Source: Labyrinthula sp. Ha
Taxonomy: Eukaryota > Sar > Bigyra > Labyrinthulida > Labyrinthulaceae
Length of the DNA: 64,000 bases
Assembly (NCBI GenBank): GCA_015227615.1
Contig: JAALGZ010000025.1
Span: 310,001-374,000, forward strand
Reading direction: 5' to 3'
A program made the translations under genes and the position numbers. The number at the start of each line of letters is the position of its first letter. The first letter of the stretch is position 1. Of the stretch, positions 43,416-55,446 are shown one piece after another. The notes under the pieces were generated by a model that was given only the letters and a program-made list of their open reading frames with translations, did not search any database and was not told the origin of the DNA.

Positions 43416-44809
43416 TATTGGTTTTATTAATTAGTAAATAAATATAATTTAAAGTATTATTGTTGAATTGGTTTATTTTTTTTCTCTTGAAGGGATAAAG
43501 TAATTGTTAAGATACAGTTTTTTCTACATTATTTTTCATATTGGAGAATGAAATAACTTATTTGAGAAGACCTTTATAGAAAAGGAAATTTACAGTAAAT
43601 TCTTTAAAAAAGAAGCGGAAATCACTTCAGAAATATATATCACACTAGGTTTAATTCTTTTCTTTAAGACTTTACGGACTTTGAGTTCTGAGCTTTTGTT
43701 ATACTTTTTATCCTGGTTAACTTTTTCACTAAGTTTTTAAATGATCCTGATTTACATACTTTGGTAATAGAATTTCAAAGTATAAGTTTCCAGAATATAG
43801 AAGATATATGGATATAGTTGTAGTTGCGTATATTCATTGGAAATAACTCTTGAGATTCTTTTTTCTCGAAGCACCTTTACATATGGCAATTTTGATAAGT
43901 TACACTTTTTCACTCAAAGGTTATACTTTTTGGCACATTTGCTGCCAGAAAAAATAAGAATGAATTGCCAAAATTTGTTTCATTTTGTGAGAGATTTTGA
44001 TTTTTACCTTGGATTTGAAGGCTACTTGGCTATAAAGCTTAGGTCGATGATGCTGTGTTTTTTAAATAGCTAAAGCAAAGGATATGGGATCTCAGCAAAC
44101 CACATATTTTTCCCAATCGTTTTGTAGAGAACATTTTTCCATTTCATTTCAAGCTAGTATTTTCTGTTTGCAAGATATTGAAAAAAATGAAGTCAAGTCT
44201 CATGATCCTGCTTATTCAGTTGAACTCAAAGATATTTGTAACAAGATTATAGAAAGACGAAAGACATTATGCGTAGCACACACCGGTAGACAACTATAGA
44301 AGTCTGGCATCCTCCTCCAACTCTAAACGTATACTGATTAATGTTGAAGCATCATATTTATTCCTCTTTTTCTCTCGCAACGTAACGAGATTATATGTCT
44401 AAACAAAGTTGGATTGTTTTCTTGAACAGTTTAAATTTCTTCCATCTTAGTCTGTATTTTCTCAACAATCGTTTGTCCCTGAATTAAACGGGTTAAAACT
44501 AATGAAAAGTACTTATAATTGCCCAAAATACATCGGACTCACCTTAATGTCCCGCGAGAGTAATCTATATAATTAAAGGGAATATTTTCTTGTCTCGTTA
44601 TTTATGAGATGCCTAGAATAGCCTATGAAGGTCTTAACAAGACACAAACTCAACGGGATATCCCGTAAATGTCTCGATTTTCAATTGACATCCCGATTTC
44701 AGACTTCGATTCCAATTTCTCATATTCACCTTAACGTATATAATTAATCGAAGAAAGAAGAAGAGAAAGCTAGGAAGAATATATTAACAAGGACCTACAC
44801 GCTTCATAG
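43416..44809. other. Intergenic with short unsupported frames
   Basis: Frames of 70-80 codons at 43837-44299 have no motif and cannot be joined by a frame-keeping micro-intron. A perfect 14-nt palindrome ACGGGATATCCCGT lies at 44653-44666, with other TCCCG words nearby, and CACCTTAA...TATATAATTAA is present twice (about 44550-44576 and 44730-44752), shortly upstream of the next gene. Confidence 0.4.
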
Positions 44810-47316
44810 ATGGTAGAAATTCAGTACTTGAATAATTTTTCAACATCCTACCAGCGAAATAACAAGTCTTCAGGAAAGAAAAATCTACGGTATTCGTATT
44901 TGCGTGTGTTTTATTCTTCAGATGTTTTCCTAGTTGTAGGGCAACAGGACACACTCCACGACAATTCTGCGGATCTGAACTTAGTGTAAAAATAACCTTG
45001 GAAGAAAATATTGGATATACACCTCAGGAATTATTCTTCTTTGGAGAGTTTGTGCAATACGACCTAAACTCAAATCAACATTCTATTCGCAAGAGCAAAT
45101 TAACGGACGAACTTGGCCTTGAAGACGTAACACGATTTGTAACCTCTGATGGAAAAAATCATGATGGTGTTTTTGTTGGTGATCTATTGCCAAATGTTAC
45201 TCAAGGACCTCTTGGTGCGTCGTGTCTGGTTGAGTTCAATAAAGGGAGACTGAGATGGCCTTATTCATGGGTTGGTACGAAAAACTCCGCGTCTATTCAT
45301 CATTCTTTTAGAACAGTTGTTTATTTTAAAGAGAACTCTATTTTGAAAGTTCTACAAGAAAAGCGTTCACCAAAATTTAGCATATATTCTAGAAGAAAAG
45401 CAAAGACTTCAAAAATACAACACCAAACAGCAAGAACAGTTGAGCTAGTACCTGAAATTTCTAAATATCAAAGTTTTTATCAGTCTACCCGAGTCAAGGA
45501 TTTGATAACTCTTGAGTTTGTAAAGGAATTTCAAGCGAATTATGCAGAAATTAGGGAAGAAGCTAACTTATTCATACGGCTGTTCAATTATTTGATTCAT
45601 CATTCAAAATATACCGCTTCTTTTCCAGGAGGAAACGATAACGAATCTATTTTCTCCTTTTCAAAGGGTCTGTTTAGTGGTTTTGATGCCGAACAGTTCT
45701 CGTTTTTTCAAGGTAGCGTAGATTTTGGACCTCCTTCTCTTATAAGAGAGGAAAAGCAACCTCAGGAAAATATAAGTTTGTTGACTTTAATTGAAAGAAT
45801 CCAAAGTGAACGCAAACTGTTGAACACCCATGTTAAAAATGAAGTAGATCTTGTAAGTGAACTGAAATTGTTGGATGAAATTGGTTCTGATGTTTTTAAC
45901 TTTTTCGTTCGTGAACCAGAAATTGATGAAATTTGGAGAGAACTTGGTCAATATTGGGCAGAACCTGGACGGTTACTCTCAGCAACAATTTTAAAAAGTG
46001 TTCACTTTTCTTTTATGGAAGTTAATCCTGATGTGGAGCTTCTAGTCCTTGATTTTTTTGTAATGTCCAAAATAGCCATGTACCCTTTGAATCAACTTCA
46101 AGAGTTTCATACTAGCTTCGATATTGCTATGACGGTGTACATTCTGCTCTTTGAGATTGTTCATATTCCAGAAGAAGGTCCACGGAATAGAAAAAACGCA
46201 AGGAAACTGTTTCAGGTAAAAAATATTCTGCAGTTCCTTGCATATGAAAAATTTATTCCCTTAGACCCTGAGTATCCACCTGCAACTTATTCTTTTGCGT
46301 TCATGTTGACGCAGCTAAAACAACACAATAATTTTTCATTGGAGAAGTTTTCTTCTCTTAACCTAAGCAATTTTCCTAAAGACAGCATCGATCAAAAACT
46401 ATGGGGAAGAGCCATTTGTTGCTTTTACCGGAATCTGTATCAAGAGGTAATGTTACTCTCTGCGCATATACTTAAAGAAAAAATAAAGGAAAATGCCCCT
46501 AGAATATCTATTATACCTTGCGGGAAAGAAATCTCTGGAGTAGATCATTTGCGAGGACGATGGGATCGGATGATAACACTTTCGGATGAAGAAGCGGAAG
46601 GCGGTTACTTAACGTTTGTCAATCAACTTTGGGGGCTTAATCTTGGAAGTGGATTTCATCTAATGTGTGAAGATAATATTTTGAAGGCCATGAACATACG
46701 ATTTGTTGGTCCAACTATTTATATAGACTTCAATGAGTTCCTGTTTTTCTCTTTAAAATTCGAGTTTATTCTTGATGGACAAGTTCACGATACTGATGTG
46801 TTGAATTTTCCTTTTAGCCCAAAGTTAGAGAACAAGAAATATGTTGGATGGGTAGAACGCCACTCTCATGAAAACAGTACATTCAGATTTGTTGTGGCAG
46901 CAACACTCAGTCATTATATTGCTAGCGCAAAACCCAGTTTTACTAATCGCATCAAAGAATATTTTACCAATGGATATGCAGATTGTGATAACTTGTCGCG
47001 TACTCTTTCACGTGCTGATAATGGTGTGTTTGTTCGGTTTGCTTTTGAAGTCAAGTTTGAAAATGCTGTTGCTGAAAGTAAGATAACTTTATTCTTTTTT
47101 GAAGGCGAAGAGGTTTTGACAACAGGTCAGCTGGGAAACAAAAAACAAAGACTTGGATTTCTGGGTCAACCTCATCAAAAAAAGAGCACAAACTTAGCGC
47201 CAAACTTGGGAAATATAGATAAATTGAATCTCCTATTTGGAGAAGATGAAACTTTAAAGCAGTTTGGAACTGAATTCGTTACCAGAAAACTCACGTATTA
47301 TAAAAGTGAAGGATAG
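44810..47316 (+). CDS. Large protein of unknown function, two exons
   Basis: The long frame has no ATG near its left end. An ATG at 44810 opens a short frame that joins it after removal of a 32-nt intron, 44890-44921 (GTATTC...TTCTTCAG, phase 2). The result is 825 codons including stop, 824 residues. I recognise no family. Visible: a basic Ser/Asn/Lys leader, a small Cys cluster just after the junction ('CFPSCRATGHTPRQFC'), then mixed alpha/beta sequence with a Gly-rich patch ('VGDLLPNVTQGPLGASC'), long helical stretches in the middle (about 190-470), and a beta-rich C-terminal third ('GGYLTFVNQLWGLNLGSGF'). No transmembrane segment is obvious. Good codon continuity argues for a real gene. 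It begins about 1.4 kb after the Roco stop and its stop lies 110 nt from the 3' end of the convergent ankyrin-TPR gene. Confidence 0.75.
44890..44921 (+). other. Predicted 32-nt intron
   Basis: GTATTC donor, pyrimidine-rich tract and TTCAG acceptor. It links the ATG-bearing first exon (44810-44889) to the long frame and avoids the TAA at 44987 in the first frame. Confidence 0.7.
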
Positions 47317-47426
47317 ATGTTAATTTTGTTAGTGCCTAGATGTGTCTTCATCAAATTCTTAACCCCTTCTCGTCTGTTTAGGATAGGCAGTGTATCTAAA
47401 TATTTATTTCCAGTTTTGTTTATACT

Positions 47427-48761
47427 CTATCGTTCACTTTGACTCCTTTTATGCTGAGCTTTTCCTTTTTTTACTGCATCTTGAAATAGTTTAAAATATA
47501 CTGCTCTTTCAGGAGAATCTTGTGCTAGCTTAGAATATACATCATAAAACTTTTGAGCAGCATCTGCATACATTTCAAGCTTCATATAACAAGTAGCTAA
47601 TCTATGCCAGGCTTTATGATAATCTGGGTTTAGCACAATAGCTCTTTCAGCTGTATCTTTAGCTTGATTGACTTTAGTGGGATCTTTCATTGAAAGAAGA
47701 GCCATACTCTTATTCGACAAGATAATCGCAAGCAACTCTTTCAAAGACTTCAACTTTATTCCATGACTTTCTTTAAATACAGGAAAATAAAGTGACTTTA
47801 ATGTTTCTTCTCCTCTAGAAACTAAATTCTCTCCTTTATCTTGAGCAGATGAATACTTCTCAACAGCCTCTAAAATGTTTCCAGCTTTCAGTTTTTCATT
47901 ACCTTGGGTTTTCAAATTTTCTAGTTCTTCTTTTACACTTGAAAAAGACTGATCAAACTCTTGAATTTTACTCACGTCATTTCCTTTTAGCTCTAATTTT
48001 CTTTCTTCAAAGTCAACTTTCTGATTCAAAATCAGTAAAAATTTTTCAAATAACTTATTATCTTCAGAAACAACTGTAAGGTTCAAAATTTCTTCATCCA
48101 CTTCGGCTCCACTTTCTATAAGAAGATCAACCAAGTATTCATTTCTCAGCCCAATAGCTACATGCAATGGTGTAACCCCATCTTGATCTCTAATGTTTAC
48201 ATTTATTTTATCTAACTGTAACAAGAACTTAACACAGGTTATATCTTTTGAAAACACAGCTCCATGAAGCGGAGATCCAAGGTTAGAAACCGTATTCAAC
48301 TCATTCAAAGCCTTTTCTTTGGTTTTTTCATTACTATTACAAAAAATTTCTTCTAAAACTTGAACATTTTGACAGCTGGCAGCGTTGAAGATCAAATCTG
48401 CATTAATTTCTTCTAGAAGGTTAAAACTCTTTCTTTGCGATAATAGCTTCATAATCTTGGTAGATCCATTTCTTACAGCAAAAAAATAGGGTGTAAACCC
48501 TTCTGAATCGGCCATTTGATAGTATTCAGGAAGATAAAAATGTTTTTCTATAAGAAATTCACATGTCAAAGCATTGTTTGCGAAAGAAGCAAAATGTAAC
48601 GCAGTTCTTTTTCTTCCATCCTTGTACATGGGAAGACCATTTAGTTGATTAGAGTTTATAAATTCTTTTAATTCATTCACAGTTCCTTTGGCAGCGAGAT
48701 TGAATAACTCTATTGCCAATTTTTTTTCACTTTCGTACAGTTTTTGATGGTCATTTTGCAT
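47427..48761 (-). CDS. Ankyrin-repeat plus TPR protein
   Basis: A 444-residue intronless protein. The N-terminal half has ankyrin repeats with typical T-A/P-L-H helices: 'GRKRTALHFASFANNALT' near 49-66, 'DSEGFTPYFFAVRNGS' near 85-100, 'LGSPLHGAVFSKDITC' near 160-175, and 'DQDGVTPLHVAIGLRNE' near 193-209. From about 285 to 430 it has tetratricopeptide repeats ('LENLKTQGNEKLKAGN', 'AERAIVLNPDYHKAWHRLA', 'MYADAAQKFYDVYSK'). Both are protein-binding scaffolds. TPRs opening with 'KTQGNEKLKAGNILEAVEKY' resemble Hsp70/Hsp90 C-terminal-binding TPR co-chaperones, so a chaperone adaptor role is likely but inferred. The C-terminus is basic. Converges on the preceding gene with a 110-nt gap. Confidence 0.88.
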   Translation of the reverse strand: MQNDHQKLYESEKKLAIELFNLAAKGTVNELKEFINSNQLNGLPMYKDGRKRTALHFASFANNALTCEFLIEKHFYLPEYYQMADSEGFTPYFFAVRNGSTKIMKLLSQRKSFNLLEEINADLIFNAASCQNVQVLEEIFCNSNEKTKEKALNELNTVSNLGSPLHGAVFSKDITCVKFLLQLDKINVNIRDQDGVTPLHVAIGLRNEYLVDLLIESGAEVDEEILNLTVVSEDNKLFEKFLLILNQKVDFEERKLELKGNDVSKIQEFDQSFSSVKEELENLKTQGNEKLKAGNILEAVEKYSSAQDKGENLVSRGEETLKSLYFPVFKESHGIKLKSLKELLAIILSNKSMALLSMKDPTKVNQAKDTAERAIVLNPDYHKAWHRLATCYMKLEMYADAAQKFYDVYSKLAQDSPERAVYFKLFQDAVKKGKAQHKRSQSER

Positions 48762-50572
48762 TTTTATTTATTTTGGGTAATATATTCTATTAGATGACGT
48801 GGCAGAAAATTCTGGATATTATTAAGAGTTCCCAAAATAAAATGAAGAACTGTATATTAATATAAATGGTTCAAAACAATTATTCGCTCACTTTACCAAA
48901 CTTAGATAATTTTAGGAGATATTTGAATAAGATACTGAATACAGTCTGGTATATCTTTAGGGAAAAGGATCACACTATATTTGGATGTTTTCTGTAGTAT
49001 GACTCATTTGTTGTGTTCTTGTTTAATTAAATTATCAAATCTTGTTCTTGGTCATGTTTTTAATTAAGTATATTAGAGTTGCGAATTTAATATTTGTTTT
49101 ATAGGTTGCCTATGGGACTCTGTCTCCACAACAGTACCCATTCTAAGTAGAGCAAAAATTTGTTATAGCAGAACATCAAAAGATAAGACCATGTGATGCC
49201 AGTAGCCATTAGCCAATAACCAGATGAATATAATGAAGAATACCCTTATATTTGTGCTATTTTACTTTTCCTAACATATTCATCAGTAAGTTGATTAAGT
49301 GGATCAGGTTCATGAATGGGGACTGGCTAATATATACATATTTCTCTGTTCCTTATATTCTGACTTGCTCACGAGCAAAATTTGATTGGCTTATCATCGT
49401 AAAAATAACAATAGTCAAATCTGAATTGTCAGTTGAGATGTATATTTAATTCTAGAAAACAATTATGGCCAGATTAGCGAACTCTGGGTGACCCAATGAC
49501 AAGAGTCGACAAACATCTTGTTTCTAAATTTCCTAATCATCTCGCAAAACCAGAGCAAACGAGAACAATTGATGTACTTCAAAATTTGGTCTTAAATCTA
49601 TTAAGTGTATTGTTCAAAATCATACAAGGGACTCTGATTATTTATAAAGTTTTCTCTAAGAGGAAACAAAACTTTTACTGGGTAAGTTAGCATAATTCAA
49701 AGTAAAAATTGATCGTTTGCTTTTAATACCATTGCCTTCTTTTGAAGAAAATGTTATATTATTAAATCAGATATGTCATGATGGAGATGTAAACTCGGTC
49801 ACCTCAAAGTTATTGGATTCTCAATAACAGTAACGTTTAACTGAGACTTTAAAAATAAGACCCCGTTGCTGTATCTCGATAAAACAGTCTTGTGGCACTA
49901 TGGATCGGGTTCACAGAGCCCGCCTCTAAAAGTAAATTGTGTTGTTTATTTTTATTAAGCTTAAGATTTTTCTAGGATAATGAACTATCAACATGGATAT
50001 CGGCAATCAACTCATTTATTTGACATATTTATTCTACCTACTTGACTGTTGCAGATTAAAAGAAAGAACCTTTATTTTATATTTTACTATCGTAAAATTA
50101 GTATTTAAATCAGAAGTTCTTTCTGTGTTAGGCAGTAGAAACTATATGTTCTCGGGGGTAGTTAAGAGCATGTCATCTGAGTTCTTCTGCATTGTATTTT
50201 TGCATGCTCTTAAGCAATAGTGTGAAAGTTTGATTTTGTAAAGAAGGAACAAACTACGTTCCTCAATACTGTTACAACCGTCATATTTTCTCTAAATATT
50301 GTGTCTATTACTTAATTAATTCCTTGACGACCTTCCAAAAATTCAATTTTAATTAGAATTTATCGAATAAGGGAGCTTGTTGGTCAAAATTTTACAGATT
50401 TTTATGTTATCTTAAAGCAAGTGGGATTAAATTAACCAACGAAAATTTTCTGGAGCTGGTGAAGGATGCTGTAAATCCCCGGGATTCAAAGCCCATTGAC
50501 TTTTAAAAATTTCTTGTGAGCAAGAAGAATTTCATGCGATTGATGCAGAGACATTTCTAAAACATTATCAAT
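48762..50572. other. Intergenic left of the copia element
   Basis: AT-rich with several 60-75-codon frames (49252-50220) lacking motifs or mutual frame compatibility. Nothing recognised. Confidence 0.45.
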
Positions 50573-50577
50573 ACTAG

Positions 50578-50715
50578 AGTTAGCATTTACAGATTTACAA
50601 GTTACAATTAGATATATATTTTGGGTAATTATCAATTAACTACTAAGACACAATACATAATACAAGAAATACTTTTAAATACTTACATTTTACACATTCA
50701 TACTTGATATTCACT
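50578..50715 (+). repeat. 5' LTR of the copia element
   Basis: 138 bp, with ends AGT...ACT rather than the usual TG...CA. Preceded by the target duplication ACTAG. Confidence 0.9.
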
Positions 50716-53700
50716 TGATTGCGACTGGTAAATGGTTCTCTACACTGTTAGATTTAAGGACAATACTATTCTCCCTCAAACTACGAAAGCTGTTAAACTA
50801 ATTCTCTCTGACGCACTTAAAAACAAGGTTTTGGACTTAAGAACGCAAGAAAACTTCATCACACTCAAAAGGTTCATTGAGATGTATATTAAGCAGCTGA
50901 ATCTTACCTGCGTAGAGTCTACTTACTCAAGTGATGGAACAGTAGTGGAAAACACAGAAAAAGCTGGTGAAGCTGTCCAACTTAACAAAGTCTGCAGAGA
51001 AATGGGAACAAAACACTTGGACTTACTGGTGGACTCAATCAACCCAGAGCAACTTCCTAACTTCTCAAATGTTACGAAAACGGATTATTTTGTCCTTTCC
51101 GAAGATGTGGACGAATTCATTTCCGATAATTTGATCACATTCTTTCCTGAACAAATTGACTACCTTACAAGTCTCACCTACCCTTACAGACTCAACAAAA
51201 TCATTCGAACTCTAGGTCACAGCTTTTACCTGTCACGTGACACGCAACTTTCTGCAATCTTTTCAACTTTCATGAACTTAAAATGGAAAAACGATGAAAG
51301 TCTAATGGAGTTCAATCAAAAATTCGACAAAGCTCTAACCTTCTGTACACAACATGGAATGTTTACGAAGACGCTGGACCAGGAAATGATTTACGTTTCA
51401 AAGATCAAGGAAATTTGAACTAGCAACAACATTCTACTTTCTACACTTAAAAATTTAGATTTAACAAGCACTGAAAAACTTAACACCGTTCAGTCTCAAA
51501 TCTCTTCTAAGGTCTACGCACACGATCCCAGAGGCATTTTACCACATGACGAAATTCTTACAGTAAACTTCACAAACTACCAAACTAACATTCAAAAGAG
51601 CTCAAATAACTTTAGACTTCTACAAAACACCTGCGTCTTGTGTGGTGAAAACTTTTCCAACGGATTCAACAACCATTACAGGAGTTGCAAAGCAAAGGGA
51701 AACACATGCTCATGTGGAAGAAGAAACCATTTGGAAAGCGTTTGTACCAGATTTGCCAGTGAAAGAAGGTTTCTACATAGTTTTAAAAACAGGAAAAACA
51801 GAACACCAAAAACTTTCAACAACACAGGCAAACAAACTCAATCCTCGAATGCAGCAACTTACGTCACATAAGACAAACCACTTGTAGCTCCTAAAACATT
51901 CGTCACTTTCTTTACAAACAAATATGCCTCCCAATCTTACCTGGATGAAAAAAATGTCAAGAACTCACAAACAGGAGGACAAAATTTGGCCTCTTGTGTC
52001 ATTGACACTGGTTCTAGTTGCAATGTTTTTAACGACCCATGCTTCTTTACTCATCTAAACCTTTACAAAAACGAAAACACGATTCAAGCTTTGAAAAACA
52101 AAGTGATGATCACAGGTGTTGGAACAGTTCGGATCAAATTTTCTGACACTAAAAAATCTCTAACACTTCCAGCTTACTACATCAAAGACGCAGAAACATG
52201 TTTACTTTCAAACAAGCTTCTCTACCAGTTGGGATGCAACATCAACTACGATCCTTCATATGGATCGATCAAGTTTGCAAATGAAGAGCACAGCAAGCTT
52301 CAGGACATTAATGGGATCAGTAAAGCTTGGATTGAACAGAGCACGGATACTTACTACACAACCCTGGATCATTCATCAGACTCGATCTGGCACTACAGGT
52401 TCATGCATGCATCAACAAACAAACTTTCTCACCTCGAGCTTTTTGAAAACGAAAAACTTACTAGCGCGGACTGTGAAACATGTGCCTTAACTAAAATGAG
52501 ACGAATGCCTTTGAAAACTGATTCGCTACTTAAGACTAAGGCACGGAAGAAAAACCAGGTTTGGCATCTGGACCTGCTGCTACCAAGCATACACCACACA
52601 GGATGCATGTTGGTAGTTGCTGACCAGTTTACACGATGGATTTGGAAATAGTTTTCACTCTCAACTAAATCATCTGACTTGAAACACAGCCTTAATAATT
52701 TACTTAGCCAAGCCAAAACTACTTGCAATCTTTTTGTTTTGGACATACAAACTGGATTCTTAACTACAGAATTTCTTAGCACACTTCATGAAAACAAAAT
52801 CCGTTTTAAACTTGCGACTCCGGAAAGACATGGAGAAACAAATGGTTTAGCAGAACGTTCAACTCTTTCACTTAGAGCACTTGCTAGATCTGCAATTAAA
52901 CATGCAAAACTCTCCACTGACTGGTGGAAATTTGCTTTCAACTACGCTTCCTTCATTAAAAACAGATTACCTCACATCGCCTTGGAAAACCCAACCCCTT
53001 TTGAAGTTTTTCATGGGTACAAACCAAAGCTCCAACATTTAAAAGTGTTTGGATGTTTAGCACACAAAATTGTGCCAACTCAGCAAAGAAAAGACAAGTT
53101 CAATGATGTTTCAATTCCATTGATTTTTCTTGGTTTCGATCCGCTTGGATCTTTCCTTACTTGTACCTTACTAAACAAGAGAACAAAAAGAGTCTCACAT
53201 GCACAATTACAAAATATTCATTTTGTTGAAACTAAATTTCATGACACGATTTCCAGAACAGAAAAGTTACCAATGATTAAAATTTCAAAGCACTCAACTA
53301 ATCTTTACGAAACTGACACTACAGAGAGTACTGACACTGATGATGATTCAAACACAGAACCAAGTCATTCTCTAACCATTGAAACAAGCAGGTCTAGTTC
53401 TGTACCAGTTGAAACGAACCCTCCGGAAGATGATGATGGAACAACCACAACTGTACCTGTTGAATCTAGCAACTTAGACACTGAAGGTACGCAGCAGCAC
53501 CCGATCTTTAAACAATCATACTCTCGAACAGGAAGAACACTTAAGCTTCCAAAAACGATTTGAAAATTCCTTAAACTACTTTGTTTACGAAACTTCAGAG
53601 TCAAAGAAACACAAGATTAAAAATTGAACTCCCAGACAAAAGGAAAAACTAAAAGAAATGATTTTAGACTCAAAACTTAAGCAACACCCGAGAATGTACA

Positions 53701-55303
53701 AAGACCTCGCCAACCATCCGCAAAAGGAAGAGTACGACAAGGCAATTCAGAAGGAGCTTCAGCAGATGCATTCTAGAAATGTTCTTAGCATCGTGAAACG
53801 CTCAGAAATTAACACAAATGACGAGGTTGGAAAATTGATCTTTGTTTTGACAGGAAAAAGAAGTAGTCTAACAAACGCTCGACTTGTCTTCAACGGATGT
53901 CATCAAAAGTACAAACTTCAAGCAGACTACTCTTCTCCTACTCTACACCTAGACAGCCTTACAACAGCTCTAACACTAGCTGCTCAACAGCAGTTTTCAT
54001 TCAGAACAGCAGATGTAGAAGCTGCTTTTCTCTGAGCACCTCTACCAAAAGATGTTAAACTTTTTGCAGAAATTCCTGAAGGACATCCTGACTTCTCACT
54101 TAGAAAAAATCACGTCTTACTAATTAAAAAAAACTCTACGGGTTACATGAGGCACCACCAATTTGGTGGAATCATTTTTCAAACATCATGAAAACATCAC
54201 TCAAACTTTACCAATCACAGTACGATGAATGTGTTTTCTTTGGAAAAGACATCTACATTCTTTCTTACGTTGACGATTTACTTTCACTGGGTACTCTCGC
54301 TAGAATTCAACATTGCACTCAAGCACTCAAGAAACATTTCAGGTTAAAAACTACTTAAATCAATCAAACGGTTGACTTCCTTGGGTGCGTGATTGAGAGA
54401 GATGAGCTTGGAAACTACTACCTTCAACAAGAAAGCTACTTGCGCAAGACTTTAAACAAATTTCAATCTTTCATCAAAATCTCTAACATTCCGATTCAAT
54501 CTGATTTTGACACACAACCAGTGGAAAAACTTAAGCACAAAGTGCCTTTTTGAGAGTGTTTGAGTAGCTTAGGCTTTTTGAGATACACAAGGTTGGACAT
54601 TTTGTTAGTTCTAAGTAAGATTGCAACTGGATCTACTGAACCATCAGTTAAACACCGGGTTGCACTTCAAAGCCTACTAGGCTATTTACAACAGAATCAA
54701 TCTTTTAAAAGAACCTTCAGAATGGAAGCAATTACTAAATTTCATCAAATTGTTGCTGTAGTTGACGCCTCTTTTGCAACTAACGCAATTTCTAGAAGAT
54801 CAACTTCAGGTAGGTACCTCTACCTTGACAGCACTTTAGTTTCTGCACATGCTTCAAACCAGGCAATCATTGCTACTTCTGCTCCTAATGCAGAGCTTTA
54901 CGAAGTGAACAGGGCAACTAAACATTTACTTTACATTCAAGGATTAGTTTCTGAAATGACACATTCAAACGCAAAGCTCGGCATTCTTACTGATTCAGCA
55001 TCAACTGTAAAGACATTACAAAGACCTTTAACACTAAGGTACAAGTTTGCAGCAGTACAGGTAGCATTCATTAAATCTCATCTCAAAAATTCTAACTTGA
55101 CTGTTGCCTACATCTCAAGACAGTTCAATTTTCAGATGCTCTTACTAAACCTTTAGAATTTACAACATTTAATAAGTTTTGGAAAGCTGCAACTTCAAAA
55201 TTTCAATGGAAACATACTCTAATCTAACTTACGACACAAATTAGGTTTTTTCTAATGGTTTTACCTTTTTTACCTAATCCCCGTTTACATTTTGCGAGCA
55301 CGG

Positions 55304-55441
55304 AGTTAGCATTTACAGATTTACAAGTTACAATTAGATATATATTTTGGGTAATTATCAATTAACTACTAAGACACAATACATAATACAAGAAATACTT
55401 TTAAGTACTTACTTTTTACACATTCATACTTGATATTCACT
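55304..55441 (+). repeat. 3' LTR of the copia element
   Basis: 138 bp, nearly identical to 50578-50715 (two differences seen, both near the right end). Followed by ACTAG at 55442-55446. Confidence 0.9.
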
Positions 55442-55446
55442 ACTAG

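Larger units (their letters stand above)
50578..55441 (+). mobile_element. Broken but young Ty1/copia LTR retrotransposon
   Basis: Two direct LTRs of 138 bp flank about 4.6 kb, with an ACTAG target duplication at 50573-50577 and 55442-55446. Internal parts are in Ty1/copia order: gag about 50.7-51.6 kb with a Cys/His-rich region near its end; retropepsin-type protease about 51.9-52.3 kb; GAG-pre-integrase zinc region and integrase about 52.35-53.3 kb; acidic Ser/Thr-rich linker about 53.3-53.6 kb; reverse transcriptase about 53.65-54.5 kb; RNase H about 54.7-55.15 kb. The copy is broken, with roughly six to eight interruptions. Only about 2 differences in 138 LTR positions by eye point to a recent insertion. 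Confidence 0.92.

Noticed and set aside
44998-45000. TTG start for the 44.8-kb gene
   Set aside because: A 32-nt intron at 44890-44921 connects the frame to a normal ATG at 44810.
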